A stretch of 20,288 nt of DNA from Spirochaetia bacterium (GCA_025997715.1 BNUY01000039.1:1-20288); one strand, 5' to 3'. Positions 1 through 8,097 are shown, counted from the first letter of the stretch. The notes: a model not told the origin generated them from the letters alone. Numbers and translations are program-made.

Positions 1-92
1 AAGACCAAACACGAAAGGACACTAATAAAACAATTCTTATTCGTGCGGATTCGTGTCATCCGTGGTTAAATTCTTATTTTGGAACCGGCTCA
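1..92. repeat. Partial copy of palindromic intergenic element
   Basis: The end of an intergenic repeat that begins off the left edge. It carries CGTGGTT at 61-67 and then TTCTTATTTTGGAAC, C, GGCTCA at 71-92. The same 22-base stretch with one change (C to T) recurs at 11355-11376, also just after CGTGGTT. CACGAA at 10-15 can pair with TTCGTG at 50-55, so part of the hairpin stem is visible. It ends 7 bases before the -35 box of the fabH promoter. No coding potential was recognised. Confidence 0.6.
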
Positions 93-98
93 ATTAAC

Positions 99-126
99 TT
101 GACATTTTTTTAAGAAATGTTATTAT
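99..126 (+). promoter_or_regulatory. Sigma-70-type promoter of the fab cluster
   Basis: A perfect TTGACA at 99-104 is followed after 16 bases by TATTAT at 121-126 (TTATAA at 123-128 gives 18). Transcription would start near 133, putting the inverted repeat at 133-159 in the leader or over the start site. It is the only strong promoter-like signal ahead of fabH. Confidence 0.6.
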
Positions 127-132
127 AACAAT

Positions 133-159
133 CATGACAAAATTTCGATTTTTGTCATG
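133..159. promoter_or_regulatory. Perfect 10-bp inverted repeat, candidate operator of fabH
   Basis: CATGACAAAA at 133-142 is mirrored exactly by TTTTGTCATG at 150-159 across a 7-base spacer. It lies between the -10 box and the fabH ribosome binding site (GGAAAGG, 159-165), where a repressor would block transcription, or where an RNA hairpin would sit just upstream of the start. Fatty-acid clusters are often controlled at such a site (FapR, FabT, FabR families), but the sequence does not match a consensus I can name. The upstream in-frame ATG at 157 is part of the right arm. Confidence 0.5.
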
Positions 160-171
160 GAAAGGCAGCGT

Positions 172-1188
172 ATGGCATTCGAGATAATCGCAACCGGAAA
201 GGCTATTCCGCCAAACAGGGTAAGTAATGATGATTTAGCGCGGAGGATTGATACCAATGACGAGTGGATACGTTCCCATTCGGGGATCGGGGCCCGGCAT
301 ATTGCGGATGAAAACACGGCGAGCAGCGATTTAGCCTTGGAAGCGGCCCAACAGGTCCTGGCTATGACCGCCGAAAAGACCGGCGAGACGGTGGAGGAGC
401 TTGTGCTCAGCCTGGATCTGATCCTTATAAGTACCGTAACCCCGGATTATTACGGAACCCCCTCTACGGCCTGCCTGGTTCAAGCCAAACTTGGGGCGAA
501 AAACGCCGCCGCACTGGATATTTCCGCGGGATGTTCCGGTTTTATTTACGGCCTGGAACTCGCGGCGGGTTATCTGGGCCGAAATCCCGCCCGAAAGCGG
601 GCGTTGGTGATCGGTTCCGAGATTCTTACCCGGGTAACCAACTGGGAGGACCGGAGTACCTGCGTCCTCTTCGGGGATGGCGCCGGGGCGGTTCTGGCGG
701 AACAAACCGGGGCGGCGGCGGAAAAGCGGGGGCTCATCAGGACTATCCTGGGGGCGGACGGTACCGGGGCGGAAAGCATCATCAACCGGCGGGGCGGGTC
801 ACGGGCACCCTATAAGAAGGGGGAAACTGTGACGACCCCTTCGGTACTTGAGATGGATGGCCGGGCGGTCTATAATTTTGCCGTAAAGGCGGTGACCGGT
901 ACCATCGAAAAGCTCCTCGCCGAGGAGAACATCACCATTGATCAGGTGAGCCGGATTGTGCCCCATCAGGCCAATGCCCGGATTGTTCAGGCCGCAGGAA
1001 AGCGGCTGGGTATACCGGATGAAAAGTTTTTTCTCAATATTGAAGAGTATGCCAATACCTCGGCGGCTTCGATCCCCATCGCCCTGGACGAGTTGAACCG
1101 GGACGGGAAAATTAAGAAAGGGGAGATGATCATGACCATCGGGTTTGGCGCAGGATTAACCTTTGGAGGAAATCTAATTATATGGTAG
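172..1188 (+). CDS. fabH: Beta-ketoacyl-ACP synthase III (FabH)
   Basis: Condenses acetyl-CoA (or another short acyl-CoA) with malonyl-ACP to start fatty-acid synthesis in the cytoplasm. The 338-residue product has family length. The catalytic triad is visible: Cys121 in DISAGCSGF, His265 in PHQANARI, and Asn295 in EEYANTSAA. The glycine-rich C-terminal GFGAGLTFGG is also typical. The start at 172 is preferred over the in-frame ATG at 157 because GGAAAGG lies 6 bases before it, whereas 157 has no ribosome binding site and sits in the inverted repeat. The segment usually read RTGI is HSGI here (residues 36-39), a mild deviation near the CoA entrance. First gene of the cluster; its end overlaps fabD by 7 bases (ATGGTAG), implying translational coupling. 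Which primer it prefers cannot be judged. Confidence 0.95.
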   Translation: MAFEIIATGKAIPPNRVSNDDLARRIDTNDEWIRSHSGIGARHIADENTASSDLALEAAQQVLAMTAEKTGETVEELVLSLDLILISTVTPDYYGTPSTACLVQAKLGAKNAAALDISAGCSGFIYGLELAAGYLGRNPARKRALVIGSEILTRVTNWEDRSTCVLFGDGAGAVLAEQTGAAAEKRGLIRTILGADGTGAESIINRRGGSRAPYKKGETVTTPSVLEMDGRAVYNFAVKAVTGTIEKLLAEENITIDQVSRIVPHQANARIVQAAGKRLGIPDEKFFLNIEEYANTSAASIPIALDELNRDGKIKKGEMIMTIGFGAGLTFGGNLIIW

Positions 1189-2162
1189 ACAAAACAACAA
1201 AGACACCATTCTCCTTGAACGCAGCTTTTCTGTTCCCCGGTCAGGGGGCTCAGTATCCGGGCATGGCCCTGGATTTTCTCAAGTCTTCTAAGGCGGCGGC
1301 TGATCTTTTTGCCCTGGCTTCCGATGCTATGAGCAGGGACATGGAAGCCCTGCTCCGGGATTCTGACGCAGAAACATTGAAGCGTTCCGACATAGCCCAG
1401 CCCACCGTAACCCTGGCGAACCTTTGCGCCGCAGCAGTTCTGAAGGAGCGGGGCCTTACGCCTGCCTGCGCTGCCGGACACAGCCTGGGGGAATACGCCG
1501 CCCTGGTCAGCGCCGGGGTAATCAGCCCCGGGGACTGCCTCAAGCTGGTGGTTGCCCGTGGTAAGGCTATGCAGACAACGGTGGAAAAGATAGCAAAACT
1601 GAGCGGCGGGGGAACCGATAGCGCTCCGGGCATGGCGGCGGTGCTGGGACTGGCCCCGGAAAAGGTGGAAGCCCTGGTTAAATCCCTGGGGATTGCGGAT
1701 CTCTATGCGGCCAATATTAATTCCCCCAAGCAGGTGGTAATATCGGGAACTGCGGCGGCCCTGGCTGCCGCCCAGAACAAGTTTAAGGAAGCGGGGGCCA
1801 AGCGGGTCCTGCGGCTCCAGGTGGCGGGACCCTTCCATTCCCCCCTCATGGCGGAAGCGGCGGATGCTTTCGGGCCGGCGCTGGAACCGGTTTCCTTCAA
1901 GGACCCGGCGCTTCCCCTGTTTTCCAACGTGTCCGGCAAGGCGGTTTCCTCCGGCGCCGAAGCTAAAGAACTGGCCTTGAAGCAGATCACTTCCCCGGTG
2001 CGGTGGATTGCCGAAGAAAGCGCCATCGCCGCCCTGGGCATTGAGGCTTGCCTAGAAACCGGTCCCGGAACGGTCCTCCAGGGGCTTTGGAGAGACTCGG
2101 GCAATGAAGCGCCTGTTTTTGCGGCGGGGAAACTTGAAGAAATTGAGGCGCTGTTTAATTGA
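1182..2162 (+). CDS. fabD: Malonyl-CoA:ACP transacylase (FabD)
   Basis: Transfers malonyl from CoA to acyl carrier protein, supplying the extender unit for FabH and FabF. The 326-residue protein shows the N-terminal FPGQGAQYPGM motif (18-28), the nucleophile Ser101 in GHSLGEYAALVSAG, and His219 in AGPFHSPLM. Residues around 140-150 (SGGGTDSAPG) form a short Gly/Ser-rich insertion in a loop that is usually tighter. GGAGGA at 1165-1170 precedes the start, which lies inside the fabH stop region. A hairpin with a trailing T-run follows the stop, so this may be the end of the first transcriptional segment. Confidence 0.95.
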   Translation: MVDKTTKTPFSLNAAFLFPGQGAQYPGMALDFLKSSKAAADLFALASDAMSRDMEALLRDSDAETLKRSDIAQPTVTLANLCAAAVLKERGLTPACAAGHSLGEYAALVSAGVISPGDCLKLVVARGKAMQTTVEKIAKLSGGGTDSAPGMAAVLGLAPEKVEALVKSLGIADLYAANINSPKQVVISGTAAALAAAQNKFKEAGAKRVLRLQVAGPFHSPLMAEAADAFGPALEPVSFKDPALPLFSNVSGKAVSSGAEAKELALKQITSPVRWIAEESAIAALGIEACLETGPGTVLQGLWRDSGNEAPVFAAGKLEEIEALFN

Positions 2163-2163
2163 T

Positions 2164-2209
2164 ATGCGGTCTATTTACATTAACAGACCGTATGCTTATA
2201 CTATTTTTT
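2164..2209 (+). terminator. Possible terminator after fabD
   Basis: ATGCGGTCT (2164-2172) pairs with AGACCGTAT (2185-2193) with one G-T wobble and a 12-base loop. Six T follow at 2204-2209, but only after a 10-base gap, so the terminator is weak or partial. It separates fabHD from the AT-rich lipoprotein gene. Confidence 0.4.
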
Positions 2210-2234
2210 GGCAGTAATTGGATTCGAGGATAAA

Positions 2235-3134
2235 GTGAAAAGAATTTACCCGGTGATTCTAGGATTTTTTCTCATAAGCGTGTCCTCCTGTGCAACAAGC
2301 TCTGCAACAAGAACGGTTGAAGAATCATCGGTATGGCAAATAAGTAAGGGTGGAAACACTATGTATCTTGGGGGCAGCGTACATATACTACCCAAAAAAA
2401 CTAAAATTCCCGACGCCTTTAAAAAGGCGTTTGCCTTAGCGGATAGAGTAGTCTTTGAAACTGATGTATCGGAATTGCAGGAAAATCCAATGGTCTTACA
2501 AAGCCTGCAATCAAAGATGTTTCTTCCTGAAGGTCAAACCCTTGAAACCGTGCTGAGCAGTGAATCGTATCAAAAATTATCGGCGGCCTGTACATCGCTT
2601 GGTGTTTCTATTGCAGAGGTTGAACAAATGAAGCCGTCAATGGTATTAAATATGCTTTCGGTACTGCAGCTTCAACAGAATGGCCTTACTGAAACCGGCG
2701 TAGATGCTTACTACATGGAACAATCAAAAAAGAAACATAAAACAATGTTGTTTCTGGAAAGTGTTGATTTTCAGATTGATCTAATGCTCAATATGTTTGA
2801 CGAAAATATAGATGAATACATAGGCTATTCGGTTACGGATTTAGCGCAGGATGAAGGCGCAATCAAAGCAGAAATAGAAAAACTGTTGTATGACTGGACA
2901 AACGGAACAAGTGAATATATCACCCAGCTTAATAATGAGATGAGCTCCGACTATCCCTCGGTATATGATAGGTTAATAAAAGATCGCAACAATACCTGGG
3001 TTCCGATTATTGAAGGATATTTGGAAGACGCGCCGGTGGAGTTCGTTGTTGTCGGGCTTGCACATATCCATGGGGAAGATGGACTATTAAAACAATTATC
3101 GGAGGCCGGATATTTAATTAATCCGCTTAGATAA
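2235..3134 (+). CDS. TraB/GumN (TIKI-like) family lipoprotein
   Basis: Predicted lipoprotein of 299 residues: Lys2-Arg3, a hydrophobic stretch (5-16) and the lipobox SVSSC with Cys19. The TraB/GumN/TIKI family is defined by two GxxH motifs. Both are present: GSVH (47-50, in YLGGSVHILPK) and GLAH (274-277, in VVVGLAHIHGEDG), with an acidic ETDVSEL segment between. TIKI relatives are metal-dependent proteases; bacterial members are mostly uncharacterised, so activity here is inference. The GTG start at 2235 is chosen because GAGG at 2226-2229 precedes it and it gives a clean signal peptide; an in-frame TTG at 2208 would add nine residues. Codon use is clearly more AT-rich than the flanking fab genes, suggesting late insertion into the cluster. 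Confidence 0.85.
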   Translation: MKRIYPVILGFFLISVSSCATSSATRTVEESSVWQISKGGNTMYLGGSVHILPKKTKIPDAFKKAFALADRVVFETDVSELQENPMVLQSLQSKMFLPEGQTLETVLSSESYQKLSAACTSLGVSIAEVEQMKPSMVLNMLSVLQLQQNGLTETGVDAYYMEQSKKKHKTMLFLESVDFQIDLMLNMFDENIDEYIGYSVTDLAQDEGAIKAEIEKLLYDWTNGTSEYITQLNNEMSSDYPSVYDRLIKDRNNTWVPIIEGYLEDAPVEFVVVGLAHIHGEDGLLKQLSEAGYLINPLR

Positions 3135-3156
3135 AGGGTAATTAGGAGTTATTTGT

Positions 3157-3891
3157 ATGAGGCTGGAAAACAAGAAAGCGCTGGTAACCGGGGCGTCCCG
3201 GGGCATAGGCCGGGCCATTACGGATCGTTTCCTGGAAGAAGGGGCGGAAGTCTGGGGCCTGGGCACCAAGGAACCGGCGGATTTGCAGGATCGGATCGCC
3301 AAGTCCGGGGGCAAACTCCACTGGATCAGCGCAGACCTTTCAAAGACGGCGGAAATTGAGGCCCTGGTGGACGGGGAATTGAAAAAGGCCGGTGGCTTTG
3401 ACATCCTGGTGAATAACGCCGGGATCACCAAGGATAATCTTTCCTTCAGGATGAGCCTGGAGGATTTTCAAAAGGTGCTGGACGTGAACCTCACCGCCAC
3501 CTTTATTATCGCCCGAACCGTGGGGCGGGACATGATACGCAAGCGGAGCGGGTCCATCATCAACATGGCCAGCGTGGTGGGTATTCACGGGAACGGCGGA
3601 CAGGCAAACTACGCCGCCAGCAAGGCCGGGGTTATCGGCGTCACCAAAAGCCTGGCCCAGGAAACGGCGAGCCGGGGGGTGCGGGTCAATGCCATCGCCC
3701 CGGGCTTTATCGCGTCTGACATGACCGATGCGGTAAGCGAAGATGCCAAGGCAAAAATGATCGACCATATCCCCCTTAAGCGGATTGGCCAGCCGGCGGA
3801 CGTGGCGGAAGCGGCGCTGTTTCTCGCTTCCGACGGGTCGGCATATATCACCGGACAAGTGCTCGCCGTTGACGGCGGGATGTTTTTTTAA
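3157..3891 (+). CDS. fabG: 3-oxoacyl-ACP reductase (FabG)
   Basis: NADPH-dependent reduction of beta-ketoacyl-ACP, the first reductive step of each elongation cycle. A 244-residue short-chain dehydrogenase with TGASRGIG (11-18), NNAG (86-89), and catalytic residues Asn111, Ser139, Tyr152 and Lys156 (YAASK). The C-terminal ITGQVLAVDGGMFF is typical of FabG and separates it from generic short-chain dehydrogenases. AGGAG at 3144-3148 lies 8 bases before the ATG. It follows the lipoprotein gene by 22 bases and precedes fabF by 21. An acpP gene often found in this position is missing. Confidence 0.93.
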   Translation: MRLENKKALVTGASRGIGRAITDRFLEEGAEVWGLGTKEPADLQDRIAKSGGKLHWISADLSKTAEIEALVDGELKKAGGFDILVNNAGITKDNLSFRMSLEDFQKVLDVNLTATFIIARTVGRDMIRKRSGSIINMASVVGIHGNGGQANYAASKAGVIGVTKSLAQETASRGVRVNAIAPGFIASDMTDAVSEDAKAKMIDHIPLKRIGQPADVAEAALFLASDGSAYITGQVLAVDGGMFF

Positions 3892-3912
3892 GTTTGTAAC
3901 AGAGGAGCTGTA

Positions 3913-5178
3913 ATGAAGACTAAGGTTGTTGTTACCGGCATGGGGGTGATTTCCCCCATTGGAAATACGGTGGAGGAATTTAAGCAATCCCTTATTGCGG
4001 GGAAAAGTGGTATCGGGAAAATTACCCTGTTTGATACCACCGGGTTTGATGTAACCATCGCGGGGGAGGTTAAGGGGTTTGATCCCTCCCAATGGATCGA
4101 TAAAAAAGATGCGCGGAAGATGGCGCGGTTCACCCAGTTTGCGGTGGCCGCCGCTGCCCAGGCGCTCAAGCAGGCGGACCTTTTGGAGGATGCCGGCGAA
4201 GGACGGCAGCGGATCAAGGGCGACCCTAACAAAGCCGGGGTGGTTCTGGGAAACGGCATCGGCGGTTTCGAGATCGTCACCGAGTCCTTCCGCAAACTTT
4301 TTGACAACGGCCCCAAACGGATGCTGCCCTTAACCGTGCCATTGATGATCAACAACGAAGCTGCGGGGAATGTTTCCATGGTCTACGGCCTGCAGGGTCC
4401 CGCGTACACCCAGGTTACCGCCTGCGCTTCCGGGGCCGACGCCCTGGGCCAGGCCCTGGACCTTATCCGCTCCGGCCGCTGCGATGTGGTCATCTCCGGC
4501 GGCGCCGAAGCCTGTGTCACCGCCTTCGCCATCGGCGGCTTCCAGATGCTCAAGGCCCTTTCCACTAAACGCTGCGACACCCCGGAAAAAGCAAGCCGCC
4601 CCTTCGATGCGGACAGGGACGGCTTCATCCTGGGAGAAGGCGCAGGAATACTGGTGCTGGAAACCGAAGAACACGCCAAAGCCCGGGGCGCAGCGATTCT
4701 GGCGGAATTTGCCGGCTACGGCGGGAGCGCCGATGCCTACCACATCACCGCTCCGGACCCCTCAGGCATTGGCGGCGGTACCGCCATGAAGTACGCCCTG
4801 GCAGATGCGGGGGTAAAGCCTGAAGAGGTGCAGTATTACAACGCCCACGGCACATCTACGGAGATTAACGATGCTACGGAAACAAAGATGCTCAAGTACG
4901 CCTTTGGGGATCACGCTTATAAACTGAAGGTATCCAGCACCAAGAGCATGACCGGCCACTGTGTCGCCGGCGGCGGCGGCCTTGAGGCTATCGCCTGCAT
5001 ACTCGCCATCCGGGACGGCTTTTTCCCCCCCACGATCAACCTGGAAAATCCCGACCCCGCCTGCGACCTGGACTACGTGCCCAACAAGGTGCAGTACGGA
5101 ACGGTCAACGTTGCCGCCTCGGGAAACCTCGGATTCGGGGGACACAACGGCGTGGTGGTGTTCAGGAAATACAAGTAG
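3913..5178 (+). CDS. fabF: 3-oxoacyl-ACP synthase II (FabF)
   Basis: Elongating condensing enzyme that joins acyl-ACP and malonyl-ACP. The 421 residues include the nucleophile Cys171 in VTACASGADALGQ, His312 in NAHGTSTEIND, Lys344 in SSTKSMTGH, and His349. The usual GHLLGAAG stretch is GHCVAGGGG here, a variant next to the catalytic His. The C-terminal NLGFGGHNGVVVFRKY is canonical. A GAGGAG ribosome binding site at 3902-3907 is well placed. Slightly longer than the common 410-415 residues because of a loop near 92-106 (DAGEGRQRIKGDP). Confidence 0.95.
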   Translation: MKTKVVVTGMGVISPIGNTVEEFKQSLIAGKSGIGKITLFDTTGFDVTIAGEVKGFDPSQWIDKKDARKMARFTQFAVAAAAQALKQADLLEDAGEGRQRIKGDPNKAGVVLGNGIGGFEIVTESFRKLFDNGPKRMLPLTVPLMINNEAAGNVSMVYGLQGPAYTQVTACASGADALGQALDLIRSGRCDVVISGGAEACVTAFAIGGFQMLKALSTKRCDTPEKASRPFDADRDGFILGEGAGILVLETEEHAKARGAAILAEFAGYGGSADAYHITAPDPSGIGGGTAMKYALADAGVKPEEVQYYNAHGTSTEINDATETKMLKYAFGDHAYKLKVSSTKSMTGHCVAGGGGLEAIACILAIRDGFFPPTINLENPDPACDLDYVPNKVQYGTVNVAASGNLGFGGHNGVVVFRKYK

Positions 5179-5267
5179 TAATACTAATGAGGAAGATTAA
5201 ACACAGAGAAGGAAGATCGAGGCAGAAATTTTTCTTTTCTCCTATATCTTCAGGAGGGAGGAATTAA

Positions 5268-5717
5268 ATGAGTAGTGAGATTGAGGGGTTACTGCCGCAT
5301 CGGGCGCCTTTTTTATTTGTTGATGAAATTGTCAGCGCCGACAAGGATACGATTGTTGCCAAACATGTGTTTACGGAAAAGGAATTTTTCTTTGCCGGGC
5401 ATTTTCCGGAGTATCCCGTGGTGCCCGGCGTAATCCTCGTAGAAACCATGGCCCAGTCAGGCGGGGCGGGGCTCCGTAAGCTGGGGATACTGCCGGGGAA
5501 CGCCCTGTTTTTCCTGGCCACGGTTGACAAGGTAAAGTTCCGCCGGCAGGTACGGCCGGGGGACGAGGTCCGCTCAGAGATAGTAAACCTGCGGGTTTCA
5601 CCAAAGATGATCAAGCAGGCGGGGAAGGCGTATGTGGGGGACGAGCTTGCGGCGGAAGCGGAGTGGATGTGTTTGGTGGGGAGAGCCCCTTCCTCCGGGT
5701 CTAACCCCTCTTCCTAA
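5268..5717 (+). CDS. fabZ: 3-hydroxyacyl-ACP dehydratase (FabZ)
   Basis: Dehydrates 3-hydroxyacyl-ACP in the elongation cycle; a cytoplasmic hot-dog fold enzyme of 149 residues. Visible are LPHRAPFLFVDEI (9-21), the catalytic His45 in AGHFPEYPVVPG, and Glu59 in ILVETMAQSGG. AGGAGGGAGG at 5252-5261 is the strongest ribosome binding site in the cluster. An 89-base gap separates it from fabF; this gap holds TAAACACAGAGA (5198-5209), a short motif shared in inverted orientation with 13420-13431, and nothing else recognised. The last 17 bases overlap the end of the convergent rarD gene, and the Ser/Pro-rich tail (APSSGSNPSS) is probably not conserved. Confidence 0.93.
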   Translation: MSSEIEGLLPHRAPFLFVDEIVSADKDTIVAKHVFTEKEFFFAGHFPEYPVVPGVILVETMAQSGGAGLRKLGILPGNALFFLATVDKVKFRRQVRPGDEVRSEIVNLRVSPKMIKQAGKAYVGDELAAEAEWMCLVGRAPSSGSNPSS

Positions 5718-6570
5718 GCGACACCGAATAGATAATCACCGAAGCCCAGATAAACCCGAAGGCCGCAAAATTCCGCGCCGGAAATGGTTCCTTAAGCACC
5801 GCCACTCCCATCAGAAACATTACCGTGGGCTGGAGGAATTGCAGAAAACCTACCGTCGAAAGGGGGAGGAGCTTGGCGCCTTGGCCGAACAGATAGAGGG
5901 GGAGGGCCGTCACAATCCCGCAGGAGGCAAGCGCCGCCCAAGCGAGAGGAGAGAGACCGCTGAGATCCCCCAGGCCGTGAAGGGGGAAGACGAGCAGGGC
6001 TATGCCGATGGGGATTGCCGCCAGTGTTTCTGCGCCCAGGGATTCCAGGGAGCTTGCGGATAGTTTCTTTTTTATCAGCCCGTAAAGCCCGAAGGAGACT
6101 GCCAGGGCCAGGGAAATCCACGGGATAGTTCCGGACAGCAGGGTTATTATCAATACTCCCAGAGCGGCAAACACAAATGCTACCCACTGGAGCCGGTTCA
6201 GCTTTTCCTTAAAAATGATGAGCCCCAGAAGAATGGAAATCAGCGGATTGATATAGTAGCCCAGGGATGATTCTATGGTGTGGCCGTTGTTGACCGCCCA
6301 AATGTAGAGGCCCCAGTTAAAGGAGATGATCAGCCCCGAAAGCATCGCCAGAAGCCGTTTTTTCGGGTCCGCGAAAAGCCGGAGCCAGGCGGTGTTCCTC
6401 CCCAGCAGCAGCACAAGGCTTACAAAGAAGAGGGAAAAGATGATGCGGAATGAGAGGATGTGCAGGGGGGATACGAAGGACAGCAGATGCCAGTAGAGGG
6501 GCAGTATTCCCCAAAGCAAATACGAAGATACGGCGCAAAACACGCCCTTACCGAAGGATGACGAAGCCAT
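5701..6570 (-). CDS. rarD: RarD-type EamA/DMT family permease
   Basis: Integral membrane protein of 289 residues with about ten hydrophobic segments in two EamA repeats, as in the drug/metabolite transporter superfamily. RarD hallmarks are SSYLLWGILPLYWHLLSFVS (15-34), NNGHTIESSLGYYINPL and RLQWVAFVFAALGV. Named RarD in E. coli for a link to chloramphenicol resistance; the true substrate is unknown in the family. The ATG at 6570 is preceded by an in-frame TGA two codons upstream, so a longer start is impossible, and no Shine-Dalgarno is present. Divergent from def and convergent with fabZ. Confidence 0.87.
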   Translation of the reverse strand: MASSSFGKGVFCAVSSYLLWGILPLYWHLLSFVSPLHILSFRIIFSLFFVSLVLLLGRNTAWLRLFADPKKRLLAMLSGLIISFNWGLYIWAVNNGHTIESSLGYYINPLISILLGLIIFKEKLNRLQWVAFVFAALGVLIITLLSGTIPWISLALAVSFGLYGLIKKKLSASSLESLGAETLAAIPIGIALLVFPLHGLGDLSGLSPLAWAALASCGIVTALPLYLFGQGAKLLPLSTVGFLQFLQPTVMFLMGVAVLKEPFPARNFAAFGFIWASVIIYSVSLRKRG

Positions 6571-6575
6571 GGGTC

Positions 6576-6604
6576 AGTATATGATGGAGGTGAAGGGGTG
6601 TACA
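6576..6604 (-). promoter_or_regulatory. Candidate promoter of rarD (leaderless)
   Basis: Read on the - strand, TGTACA (6604-6599) is followed after 17 bases by TATACT (6581-6576), five of six matches to TATAAT. Only 5 bases separate the -10 box from the ATG, so the transcript would begin at or near the start codon. This fits the lack of a ribosome binding site. Confidence 0.4.
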
Positions 6605-6619
6605 AGGCACGGTATCGGC

Positions 6620-6647
6620 TTGAAAAAGTACGTGTTTTGCGTACCAT
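6620..6647 (+). promoter_or_regulatory. Candidate promoter of def-fmt operon
   Basis: TTGAAA at 6620-6625, a 16-base spacer and TACCAT at 6642-6647 (four of six matches). The -10 box ends 8 bases before the def start at 6656, which has no Shine-Dalgarno, so a leaderless or nearly leaderless transcript is possible. Confidence 0.3.
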
Positions 6648-6655
6648 ATACGGAT

Positions 6656-7141
6656 ATGGAAGTAATTACCCTTGGTGATGATCTGCTCCGGCAAAAGGCG
6701 GAACCGGTCAAACCCATAAATGCGGCAACCGCGAAACTTGCGGAAGAGATGATCGAAACCATGCATCAAAGCAAAGGGGTGGGCTTGGCGGCCCCCCAGG
6801 TGGGGCTTAAGCAGCGGCTCTTTGTGATCCATGTTGACGGGGATGTCCCCCGGGTATTTATCAATCCCTCAATCGTGGCCACCTCCCAGGAAACGGTTAA
6901 GCAGGAAGAGGGCTGCCTTTCCCTCCCCGGGGTCTGGGCCGAGGTGATCCGCCCCGAATCGGTGCGGGTGCAGGCCTGGAACGAAAAAGGCCGGCCCTTT
7001 ACCATTGAAACCGGCGGTATGCTGGCCCGGGTAATCCTCCACGAATATGATCACCTGGAGGGAATCCTCTTCATCGACCGGCTTCCCGAACTAAGGCGGC
7101 AAAAAATCCTCGCCAAATTTGAGAAGAAGCAACAGGCTTAG
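6656..7141 (+). CDS. def: Peptide deformylase
   Basis: Removes the formyl group from nascent N-terminal methionine; a cytosolic metalloenzyme. The 161-residue protein has all three family motifs: GVGLAAPQVG (41-50), EGCLSLPG (85-92, metal ligand Cys87) and HEYDH (129-133, metal ligands His129 and His133, catalytic Glu130). The start at 6656 gives MEVITLGDDLLRQKAEPV, the usual N-terminus; an in-frame ATG at 6569 would add 29 residues with no family match and would run over the rarD start. Its stop abuts the fmt start (TAGATG), the common def-fmt coupling. Confidence 0.93.
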   Translation: MEVITLGDDLLRQKAEPVKPINAATAKLAEEMIETMHQSKGVGLAAPQVGLKQRLFVIHVDGDVPRVFINPSIVATSQETVKQEEGCLSLPGVWAEVIRPESVRVQAWNEKGRPFTIETGGMLARVILHEYDHLEGILFIDRLPELRRQKILAKFEKKQQA

Positions 7142-8083
7142 ATGCGGATACTCTTTGCGGGCAGCCCCGCCATTGCCGTCCCCACCCTGGAATCCCTGGC
7201 CCGGCTTAGCCTTGTGGGGGTGCTGACCAATGCCGATACCAAGCGGGGCAGGCGCGGCGGCTTGGAGCCCACCGATGTGGGAGCCGCTGCGGATCATCTT
7301 TCGGGGACGATGCCGGAGGCTGTGCCTCAATTTAAGCCGGTAACACTCGACGGGGCGGTACGGGATGCAATTGCCGCCCTGAAACCGGACCTGCTGGTAA
7401 GCTTTGCCTACGGCCGCATCTTCGGCCCCAAGTTCCTAAGCCTTTTCCCCCTGGGGGGTATCAATATCCATCCCTCGCTGCTCCCCAAATACCGGGGAGC
7501 TACCCCCATTCCTGCGGCAATCCTGGGCCGGGAACGGGAAACCGGGGTCACCATCCAGCGGCTAGCCTTGGAAATGGATGCCGGGGACATTCTGGCCCAG
7601 GAACACATTCCCCTTGATGACCGGGAAACCACGGAGTCCTTGAGCGAAATTGCCGCCAAAGTGGGGGCCGAACTGTGTATCAGGGTAATTCAGGACGGTG
7701 TGGACAAGGCAGCCGGGAGGCGGCAAAATAATGACGAAGCCAGTTATTGTGGGCTTATCCGCAGCGAGGACGGCATTATCGACTGGTCCCGGGGGGCGGC
7801 GGATATTGACGCGAAAATCCGGGCTTACACCCCCTGGCCGCTGTGCCGGACCGTGCACGGGAAGGAAATTCTCTATATACTTGAGGGCGAACCTTTGGAA
7901 GCAGGAGGCGAAATGGCGCCGGGCGCCGTTTTAGGCATAGACAAAAACGCCGGCATCCTGGTACAAACGGGGGACGGGGTTTTGGCGGTACGGCGGCTCC
8001 AATATGCGGCAAAAAAAGCGCTTGCCTGGCGGGATTTTCTGAACGGCGCCAGGGACTTTATTGGGGCTCGGCTCACCGGGTAA
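7142..8083 (+). CDS. fmt: Methionyl-tRNA formyltransferase
   Basis: Formylates the initiator Met-tRNA using 10-formyl-tetrahydrofolate, the step that def later reverses on the peptide. The 313 residues have the catalytic Asn108 and His110 in GINIHPSLLPKYRG and Asp146 in LEMDAGDI, followed by a C-terminal OB-like domain that binds tRNA. LRIL-type start MRILFAGSPAIAVPTL is canonical. No clear Shine-Dalgarno is seen; translation probably re-initiates after the adjoining def stop. The stop overlaps an ATG of the next gene (TAATG). Confidence 0.93.
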   Translation: MRILFAGSPAIAVPTLESLARLSLVGVLTNADTKRGRRGGLEPTDVGAAADHLSGTMPEAVPQFKPVTLDGAVRDAIAALKPDLLVSFAYGRIFGPKFLSLFPLGGINIHPSLLPKYRGATPIPAAILGRERETGVTIQRLALEMDAGDILAQEHIPLDDRETTESLSEIAAKVGAELCIRVIQDGVDKAAGRRQNNDEASYCGLIRSEDGIIDWSRGAADIDAKIRAYTPWPLCRTVHGKEILYILEGEPLEAGGEMAPGAVLGIDKNAGILVQTGDGVLAVRRLQYAAKKALAWRDFLNGARDFIGARLTG

Positions 8084-8097
8084 TGGAAGAGGGAAAA

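Noticed and set aside
157..171. Upstream ATG giving a five-residue longer FabH
   Set aside because: No Shine-Dalgarno and it lies in the right arm of the palindrome; the ATG at 172 has GGAAAGG 6 bases upstream and matches family N-termini.
6569..6655. 29-residue N-terminal extension of peptide deformylase
   Set aside because: It does not resemble the family and overlaps the rarD promoter and start; MEVITLGDDLL is the normal beginning.
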